Shown piece after piece: positions 1 through 4,964 of a stretch of 13,006 nucleotides of DNA (positions within the stretch are counted from its first letter, which is position 1; each line of letters starts with the position of its first letter). The notes below the pieces were generated by a model. The model was not told the origin of the DNA, searched no databases, and saw nothing but the letters and a program-made list of their open reading frames with translations. The DNA is from an uncultured Ruminococcus sp. (lineage in GTDB: Bacteria; Bacillota; Clostridia; Oscillospirales; Ruminococcaceae): contig CANQCJ010000045.1 of NCBI GenBank assembly GCA_947589205.1, positions 1 through 13,006 on the forward strand. The letters run 5' to 3'. The translations under genes were made by a program, and so were the position numbers.

Positions 1-22
1 TGTTACCAAAACTATTCCTCTG

Positions 23-895
23 TTAAGCGCCGGGAATTTCTGGACCGCTGTCGTCGCCGTGTGTCATGATGATCGCGCCGATAAGCCGCGTCGTCGCTCC
101 CCAAGAGGTCTGGTGAGGATATTCCAGCTTGTTCTCGCGGTTTGCAAACTGTATGCCGAACGCCCTTGCGAAGCCGTCGCCGAAGTAATGCGAGGTCGCC
201 GCCTGCAAAGCCTTGCCGTCGTGCATCAGAGCTTCAATGGCGTATGTGGACACCGCGCCCGCAAACTTGTCGCTCTCGGTCTTTTTGCCCTTTACTACCG
301 GCATGGCAAGCGAATGCTCGCAGAAATCTGCGTAAACGTTGAGCATCTGTTCGGTCTCGGCAACAGCCTCCTCTGCGGTCTCGTGAATGGTATGACCCTC
401 CTGCCACAGAAATTCTCTCGAACGCAGAAAAGGTCTTGTCGTCTTTTCCCACCTTACAACGCTTACCCACTGATTGTAAAGCTTAGGCAGGTCGCGGTAG
501 GAATGGACTATGTTCGCATAATGCTCGCAAAAAAGCGTTTCGGAGGTCGGACGAACGCAGAGACGTTCCTCAAGCCTTTCCGTTCCCCCATGAGTTACCC
601 ACGCTACCTCAGGCGCAAAGCCCTCGACGTGATCCTTTTCCTTGTTGAGCAGGCTTTCGGGTATGAACATCGGCATACAAACGTTCTCGTGACCCAGCGC
701 CTTAAAGCGGTCGTCAAGATCCTTTTGGATATTTTCCCATATAGCGTAGCCGTAGGGGCGTATCACCATGCAGCCCTTTACCGAGGTGTACTCGACAAGC
801 TCCGCCTTTTTGCAGATATCGGTGTACCATTTAGCGAAATCCTCACTCATCGGAGTTATCGCTTCCACCGCCTTGTTCTTTTCTTTTTTTGCCAT
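23..895 (-). CDS. proS: Proline--tRNA ligase, archaeal/eukaryotic type, C-terminally truncated
   Basis: Cytoplasmic class II aminoacyl-tRNA synthetase that charges tRNA-Pro with proline. Using the ATG at 895 (MAKKEKNK...), the product is 290 aa. Seen: RPYGYAIWENIQ, FIPESLL, HVEGFAPEVAWVTHGG and VRPTSETLF near residues 46-120, class II motif 2 (RPFLRSREFLWQEGH, about 154-168), then HQTSWGATTRLIGAIIMTHGDDSG (motif 3 region, about 261-284). The family normally continues from here with a conserved LVLPPR-type segment, an anticodon-binding domain and a C-terminal domain, to about 475-480 aa. Instead the frame reads PEIPGA and stops at 23-25. The core is well conserved, so identity is secure, but the product lacks tRNA anticodon recognition and is unlikely to work as it stands. 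An upstream in-frame ATG at 913 is possible, but family N termini favour 895. The start overlaps the upstream gene by about 53 nt. Confidence 0.88.
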   Translation of the reverse strand: MAKKEKNKAVEAITPMSEDFAKWYTDICKKAELVEYTSVKGCMVIRPYGYAIWENIQKDLDDRFKALGHENVCMPMFIPESLLNKEKDHVEGFAPEVAWVTHGGTERLEERLCVRPTSETLFCEHYANIVHSYRDLPKLYNQWVSVVRWEKTTRPFLRSREFLWQEGHTIHETAEEAVAETEQMLNVYADFCEHSLAMPVVKGKKTESDKFAGAVSTYAIEALMHDGKALQAATSHYFGDGFARAFGIQFANRENKLEYPHQTSWGATTRLIGAIIMTHGDDSGPEIPGA

Positions 896-1157
896 TTTTA
901 AAATCAACTCCATAAATATCTTTATTGTAAATTTTATAATTCAGGTCGTATTCGGGTTCGGACGAAGCGTCATAGATACCTTTCACCGTTGGAACGTCAG
1001 GGTCTTGTTCCGCTCCGTCCTTGGTAGGTCGTTCTCTGAGCTTGTCTATCCACTTCGCAAGCTTTGGCGTTACGATACAGCAAAGCATGATTATGAACAT
1101 TCCGCCGAGCGACATTATAAGCACCTTGGTCAGCAGCTCGGCGACAGGGTTATCCAC
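843..1157 (-). CDS. Small single-pass membrane protein, weakly OadG-like
   Basis: Product of 104 aa with one hydrophobic helix at about residues 9-30 (KVLIMSLGGMFIIMLCCIV) followed by a charged, probably cytoplasmic tail that ends in a Gly/Ser/Asp-rich stretch. Start codon is GTG at 1157, preceded by an AAAGGA Shine-Dalgarno about 10 nt upstream and by a strong promoter at 1191-1219. The short helix with a GGMFIIM core and a following basic segment is reminiscent of the gamma subunit of sodium-pumping decarboxylases (OadG), but that family is very loosely conserved and no alpha or beta decarboxylase subunit is nearby, so this is only a suggestion. It is the first gene of the minus-strand unit that includes proS. 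Its 3' end overlaps proS in another frame, where the tail is low-complexity. Confidence 0.6.
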   Translation of the reverse strand: MDNPVAELLTKVLIMSLGGMFIIMLCCIVTPKLAKWIDKLRERPTKDGAEQDPDVPTVKGIYDASSEPEYDLNYKIYNKDIYGVDFKNGKKRKEQGGGSDNSDE

Positions 1158-1190
1158 TTTGTTTCAGTCCTTTCTTTAAAAACTCTTTTT

Positions 1191-1219
1191 ATTATAACAT
1201 TTTCTGCTTATTATTTCAA
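1191..1219 (-). promoter_or_regulatory. Sigma-A-type promoter with extended -10 for the small membrane protein/proS unit
   Basis: On the minus strand, TTGAAA (1214-1219) is separated by exactly 17 nt from TATAAT (1191-1196), and the -10 is preceded by TG plus one base (extended -10). Transcription would start near 1184, giving a short leader of about 27 nt before the GTG at 1157. No attenuator or T-box structure fits in this leader. Confidence 0.8.
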
Positions 1220-1248
1220 GTATTATTTTTAAATATTTTTTATTGCGC

Positions 1249-1277
1249 TTGATTTTATTGTTTGTTTATGTTATAAT
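1249..1277 (+). promoter_or_regulatory. Sigma-A-type promoter with extended -10 for the plus-strand membrane protein gene
   Basis: TTGATT (1249-1254), a 17-nt spacer, then TATAAT (1272-1277) preceded by TG plus one base. Transcription would start near 1284, about 28 nt before the ATG at 1312. It faces away from the promoter at 1191-1219, and the 10-mer ATGTTATAAT occurs in both, so the two sites form an inverted pair. The 29 bp between the two -35 elements is A/T-rich and could act as an UP element for both. The 8-mer ATGTTATA begins at 1268 and again at 1276. Confidence 0.8.
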
Positions 1278-1296
1278 GTTATAAACTGACAAAAAC

Positions 1297-1305
1297 GAGG
1301 GAGGA
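1297..1305 (+). promoter_or_regulatory. Ribosome binding site that sets the start at 1312
   Basis: GAGGGAGGA contains a GGAGG core at 1300-1304, 7 nt before the ATG at 1312. The in-frame ATG at 1306 abuts the site and would leave almost no spacer, so 1312 is the better start. Confidence 0.8.
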
Positions 1306-1311
1306 ATGTGC

Positions 1312-2148
1312 ATGAAAGCTGTTGAAAAAAACGAAAAGTCCGCCGCGCTAAGGGGCACGGCTGTTCTCATCATCTCGCTTTTTTCGGGGGCTGTCTCGGG
1401 AATGCTCTTTATCCTGATAACAAGCTCCAAGGTCGCCGCCGTTATCTCCGCTCTGTGCTCGGCAGTGCTCTGTCTGCTCCCGGCGTTTTGTACAAAAACG
1501 ACCGCCTACTTTCTCTCCCTCCGCCCGCCGAGACTGCTCGCCTCGCTTTCTATAATAGGACTCGTGCTCTCGTCATGGTCCACGATGTGCTATTATGTCA
1601 GCCACGGCTATGAGCTTAGCGTTTACCGGTACATGAAAAACACCGCCGCCGATGATTATTATTTCGGCGGGTATGAGGAATATAAAAACGACTACTCCGG
1701 TGCGGAGGACTTTATGCGCCAGATGAAAGCCGCTCCGGCTTCCATCGTTATAGAGGGTATGTCCGAGGAAAAGCTTTCAAGGCTAACCGCAGACGAATTG
1801 GCGGGTATCAACAGCGAAAGCCTTTGGGATTACTGCGGGTTTAACGATATTTTGGGCGAAAACGCCGAGGAGACCGAAGCGTCCATGAAAAAGGCTTCAA
1901 CGATGAACGCCTACGATTTTACCTTTAAATACCGCTCGCTGCGCCCTAAGACCTTAGGCTATATGCTTACCCACCCTATACTTGCCGCGGAGGAAATCAC
2001 TCTGAGCGCAAAAAACAGCCCGCTCCCGCTGCATTTCCTGCTGCTCTTAGCCTTTATTTTCGCCCAGCTCATCATAGTCCGCGCGGTGTCGCTGAAATTT
2101 TTTATCAATGAGAAAAAAGAGCTTGTATTTATCAGAAAAGGACGGTGA
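1312..2148 (+). CDS. Four-helix integral membrane protein of unknown function
   Basis: I do not recognise a family for this 278-aa protein. Hydrophobic helices lie at about residues 15-37, 41-60, 76-95 and 237-259. The central part, about 96-236, is soluble, acidic and Tyr-rich around 116-128 (DDYYFGGYEEYKNDY). Positive charges at the N terminus and after the last helix suggest both ends are cytoplasmic and the 140-residue loop is outside. No catalytic motif is apparent, and there is no cleavable signal peptide or lipobox. It is a single-gene transcription unit with its own promoter (1249-1277), a strong ribosome binding site and a terminator that begins inside its last codons. Codon use resembles the neighbouring genes, so nothing suggests recent transfer. 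A sensory or envelope-stress role is possible but not supported by any motif. Confidence 0.82.
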   Translation: MKAVEKNEKSAALRGTAVLIISLFSGAVSGMLFILITSSKVAAVISALCSAVLCLLPAFCTKTTAYFLSLRPPRLLASLSIIGLVLSSWSTMCYYVSHGYELSVYRYMKNTAADDYYFGGYEEYKNDYSGAEDFMRQMKAAPASIVIEGMSEEKLSRLTADELAGINSESLWDYCGFNDILGENAEETEASMKKASTMNAYDFTFKYRSLRPKTLGYMLTHPILAAEEITLSAKNSPLPLHFLLLLAFIFAQLIIVRAVSLKFFINEKKELVFIRKGR

Positions 2149-2170
2149 ACAAAACACCGTCCCTTATTTT
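2140..2170. terminator. Bidirectional Rho-independent terminator between convergent genes
   Basis: A perfect 8-bp stem, GGACGGTG (2140-2147) with CACCGTCC (2155-2162), encloses a 7-nt A-rich loop. On the plus strand it is followed by CTTATTTT. On the minus strand the complement is followed by TTTTCT, so it can serve both directions. The left arm overlaps the stop codon (2146-2148) of the plus-strand membrane protein, and the minus-strand cheW-like gene stops 7 nt before the other arm. Confidence 0.85.
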
Positions 2171-2624
2171 AACCTATAACGAGCGAGGGCTTTATAACAT
2201 AGCATATCTCGTCATTGCAGATAAACGTGTTTGCAACGTATTTTGCAAAGCTCTCCTTGTTGACGGCGGGCGGGGGCATAAGTGCGTCGGTCTCATAAGA
2301 GCCGCAGACCTCGTCCACTATCAGCGCGCACTTTCCGTAACGCTCGGCAAGGTCGCCCTCTCCGGCTATCTCAGAACCCTTTTCAATGCTTGAAATTATC
2401 ATGCAGCTGTAGCTTCTGTCGCTTTTGCTTTTCATTCCGAAGCGCAGCGAAGAATCTATCACCGGCAGCACCTCCGATTCTATAACGGCAGTGCCGGGCA
2501 TATAATCGGGGAACGCGGGAGCGGGGGTAAGCTCTGCGCCCGCGGCGGGGACTATCCTTATTATATCCTCAAACGCGCAGGCAAAAAGTATGCCCGCCGT
2601 TTTAAAAAGCAGAAAATTGCTCAT
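2169..2624 (-). CDS. Divergent CheW-like adaptor protein
   Basis: Cytoplasmic 151-aa protein consisting of a single CheW-type (SH3-like) domain. The N-terminal FLLFKTAGILFACAFEDIIRIV and the central EVLPVIDSSLRFG align with the start and core of CheW (compare the canonical cheW at 4551-4964). CheW proteins couple receptors to the CheA kinase. Here the loop that usually reads like INLRG is VIES, and the usual VIDLR core is VIDSS, so the normally conserved Arg is absent. The part after the core is also longer. The ATG at 2624 overlaps the cheB stop in an ATGA arrangement, so it is translationally coupled and is the last gene before the terminator. It could be an array component with altered partners, or a CheV-like adaptor without a receiver domain. 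CheW fold assignment is fairly sure; precise role is not. Confidence 0.75.
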   Translation of the reverse strand: MSNFLLFKTAGILFACAFEDIIRIVPAAGAELTPAPAFPDYMPGTAVIESEVLPVIDSSLRFGMKSKSDRSYSCMIISSIEKGSEIAGEGDLAERYGKCALIVDEVCGSYETDALMPPPAVNKESFAKYVANTFICNDEICYVIKPSLVIG

Positions 2625-3655
2625 GCTCTGCTCAATCTCCTTACCTGTAGTTTTATCTCATCGGCGATCCGCTCGAGCGGAAGCTGTCTGCATACCGCGC
2701 CGATATCGAACGCTTCCTTCGGCATACCGTAGACAAGCGAGGTGCTTTCGTCCTGCCCTATCGTGAACGCTCCGGCGTTTCTGAGCTTTAACAGACCCTT
2801 CGCGCCGTCATGCCCCATTCCTGTCAGCAGCACCGCGACTATCGGTACTTTTTTCAGCTCCGAAGCCGACATAAACAGCGCGTCGACCGACGGGCAGTGT
2901 CCGGAAATGCGTTCTCCGGCAAGAACGTTTGCAAAAAGTCCGTTCGCATCGCTGTATACCCGAAGATGCTTTGCGCCCTGCGCGATAATTACCTCGCCGT
3001 TATTAAGTCTCATGCCGTTAGCCGCTTCAAACGCTTTTATCCCCAGCTCATCGCTGAGACGCTTGGCGTATATGCCGGTATAGCCGGGCGGCATATGTAT
3101 CGCCGCGGCGACAGGCGGCATATCGGGGGTGTAGCCCGCAAGCAGCTTCGGCAGAGCCTCGGTGCTTCCCGCCGAACCGCCGATAACTATAAGACCGTTG
3201 TTGACCGACGTCGGCGCAATAGCCCGCTTCAAGCGGTATTTCGTTCCGCAGCAGACTATCTCGCGCAGGTTTACGGAATTTTTCATAGCCGCCGAAAGCG
3301 TCTGCCGAAACGCTTCAAAATTCGTGCTTTCCTCGGCAGGCTTGGGAACGAAGTCCGCCGCTCCCGCGTTTAACGCTTTTGAAGCGCACGACCTCGCGGA
3401 GGTACAGACTATGACCGGCAGAGGATATTTCGGGATAAGCTTTTTTAAAAAGCTGATGCCGTCTATCCCGGGCAATCTGACATCGAGTATAACAAGCTCC
3501 GGCTTCAGCTTTTCCAAACTATCGAGCGCGTTTTCCGCCGAGGAAGCTTCTCCGCAGACGCAAAAGCCGTCGGTCGAATTGACTATCTGCGCGAGGATCT
3601 TAGTAAAAAGCGCGGAATCGTCGATTATCAGGACTCTTTTCTTGACAATGTTCAT
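2621..3655 (-). CDS. cheB: Protein-glutamate methylesterase/glutamine deamidase CheB
   Basis: Removes methyl groups from glutamates (and deamidates glutamines) on chemoreceptors, resetting their sensitivity. The 344-aa length fits the family. Residues 5-122 form a receiver domain with acidic pair D12/D13, phospho-acceptor D58 (LVILDVRLPG), T85 and K105. A linker leads to the esterase domain from about 150, with the catalytic Ser in GGSAGS (S161), His in IHMPPGY (H187) and Asp in GMGHDGA (D283). The triad and switch residues are all present, so the enzyme should be active and controlled by phosphorylation from CheA. Its ATG overlaps the cheR stop by 4 nt (ATGA), and its own stop overlaps the start of the cheW-like gene in the same way, which points to tight co-translation with its antagonist CheR. 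Confidence 0.95.
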   Translation of the reverse strand: MNIVKKRVLIIDDSALFTKILAQIVNSTDGFCVCGEASSAENALDSLEKLKPELVILDVRLPGIDGISFLKKLIPKYPLPVIVCTSARSCASKALNAGAADFVPKPAEESTNFEAFRQTLSAAMKNSVNLREIVCCGTKYRLKRAIAPTSVNNGLIVIGGSAGSTEALPKLLAGYTPDMPPVAAAIHMPPGYTGIYAKRLSDELGIKAFEAANGMRLNNGEVIIAQGAKHLRVYSDANGLFANVLAGERISGHCPSVDALFMSASELKKVPIVAVLLTGMGHDGAKGLLKLRNAGAFTIGQDESTSLVYGMPKEAFDIGAVCRQLPLERIADEIKLQVRRLSRA

Positions 3656-4536
3656 TTCGCGCTCACTTCCTTTCTGTAGACAGCCGCCGCCTCTCTGACA
3701 TAGGGCAGCTCCTCCGGCATAGCCTCCGCATGACCGATATAGAGATACCCTCCGTCGACAGTCGCATCGTAAAAACGCTTTATAAGATCGCTCTTGGTCT
3801 TTTTGTCAAAGTATATCATAACGTTGCGGCAGATTATAAGATCGAATTTTTTCTTGAAGCTTATCCTATCCATAAGATTATGACAGCGGAAAACCACCTG
3901 AGAACGCAGTCTTTCGTTTACGGTGTAAAAGCCTCCCGTTACGGTAAAATATTTTTCTACCCATTCCTCCGGCAGGCATTTTACCGCGTCCTTCGAGTAC
4001 ATTCCCTTTTTAGCCGCGATAAGCGCGTCGCGGGAAATATCCGTTGCAAGTATACGCCTGTCGGCGATAGTCGTTTTTCTTTCGGAGAAAAACTCCTCCA
4101 TACAAGCGGCAAAGCTGTAGGCCTCATTCCCGAACGAACAGCCCGCGCTCCAGATCCTAAGCTCCTCTCTGCCCTTTTCGCTCTGCGCCTGCGGCAGAAA
4201 TTTCGTCATAAAATGCTTGAAATGCTCCTGCTCGCGCAGAAAGTAGGTATAATTTGTGGTGAGCCTGTTTATGATATTAGGCATCTCATCGCTGTTTTCA
4301 CTGTCGTAAACGGTGCGGAAATAATCCTCAAAGCTCGAAAAGCCGCGGTCTATCACATAGTGATAAAGTCTGCTCTCGACCATAGACTTTTTCCCGAAAA
4401 GATCCAGCCCATATTTTTTCTTTACAAAAAACGCGAGTCTTTTAAAATCCGCATCGCTCATGCTTCCGAGCGACTGACGTGTAAAGATCGCTTCCTCGGT
4501 CCTTTGCGCCGCAAAAAAGCCTTCAAAATTCTCCAT
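3652..4536 (-). CDS. cheR: Chemotaxis protein-glutamate O-methyltransferase CheR
   Basis: Transfers methyl from S-adenosylmethionine to receptor glutamates, opposing CheB. The product is 294 aa from the ATG at 4536 (MENFEGFF...). A small N-terminal helical domain (about 26-90) is followed by TTNYTYFLRE (93-102), the SAM-binding stretch IWSAGCSFGNEAYS (128-141), acidic ATDIS (D166) and DLIICRNVMIYF (232-243). These are family hallmarks. The usual GEE after the Gly-rich loop reads GNE here, a substitution worth noting, but all else is canonical. The start was chosen because GGGAAGGA lies 5 nt before the ATG at 4536, while the in-frame TTG at 4554 sits on the upstream stop and has no such site. 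It is 14 bp downstream of cheW and overlaps cheB by 4 nt. Confidence 0.94.
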   Translation of the reverse strand: MENFEGFFAAQRTEEAIFTRQSLGSMSDADFKRLAFFVKKKYGLDLFGKKSMVESRLYHYVIDRGFSSFEDYFRTVYDSENSDEMPNIINRLTTNYTYFLREQEHFKHFMTKFLPQAQSEKGREELRIWSAGCSFGNEAYSFAACMEEFFSERKTTIADRRILATDISRDALIAAKKGMYSKDAVKCLPEEWVEKYFTVTGGFYTVNERLRSQVVFRCHNLMDRISFKKKFDLIICRNVMIYFDKKTKSDLIKRFYDATVDGGYLYIGHAEAMPEELPYVREAAAVYRKEVSAK

Positions 4537-4541
4537 TGCTA

Positions 4542-4549
4542 TCCTTCCC
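4542..4549 (-). promoter_or_regulatory. Ribosome binding site of cheR
   Basis: GGGAAGGA on the minus strand, 5 nt upstream of the ATG at 4536, in the 14-bp gap after cheW. It decides the cheR start in favour of MENFEG rather than the TTG further upstream. Confidence 0.75.
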
Positions 4550-4550
4550 G

Positions 4551-4964
4551 TCAAAACAGCCTTTGCGCTTCAAGCAGAGAAATATGTCTGCCTTCCTCAT
4601 CGGTTATATACCCGCTCATGACGCTGCTTTCCTCCGGCAGTCTTATTATATCCTCTTCCGAATACGCCGCCGAGGTCAGCACTCTGTCCACCCGAAGCGC
4701 GGCGGTATCGTCAGCGGTCTTTATTATGATAAAGCAGCTTCTTTCATCGTACTCTGTATCCTCGAAGCCTAATTTTTTTCTGAGATCTATTACCGGTATA
4801 ACGTCACCCATAAGATTTATAACGCCGCTGATAAATTTCGGCAGGCAGGGGATAAAGGTTATATCCGCTTTGGCTCTTATTTCCAGAATGTTCGATATCT
4901 CTACTGCAAACAGCTTGTCCGCGCACCGAAACACGACCGCCGTATTTTCTTTAACGTCAGCCAT
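4551..4964 (-). CDS. cheW: Chemotaxis coupling protein CheW
   Basis: Cytoplasmic adaptor that links chemoreceptors to CheA in signalling arrays. At 137 aa it is a single CheW domain of typical length. Seen: AVVFRCADKLFAVEISNILEI (about 10-30) as the first strands and FISGVINLMGDVIPVIDLRKKLGF (44-67), the family signature including the conserved Arg at about 62. The C-terminal part carries the second subdomain and a short tail. The start ATG overlaps the cheA stop by 8 nt, with a GGAGG site just inside the cheA 3' end, so cheA and cheW are translationally coupled. It contrasts with the second, divergent copy at the end of the cluster. Confidence 0.93.
   Translation of the reverse strand: MADVKENTAVVFRCADKLFAVEISNILEIRAKADITFIPCLPKFISGVINLMGDVIPVIDLRKKLGFEDTEYDERSCFIIIKTADDTAALRVDRVLTSAAYSEEDIIRLPEESSVMSGYITDEEGRHISLLEAQRLF

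Noticed and set aside
1..44. A simple frameshift as the cause of the proS truncation
   Set aside because: None of the three frames of the remaining bases gives the conserved residues that should follow motif 3.
59..901. A 280-codon open frame on the plus strand opposite proS
   Set aside because: Antisense to a well-conserved synthetase and with no recognisable protein features.
1306..1308. First in-frame ATG of the plus-strand membrane protein gene
   Set aside because: It directly abuts the Shine-Dalgarno sequence; the ATG at 1312 has the proper 7-nt spacing.
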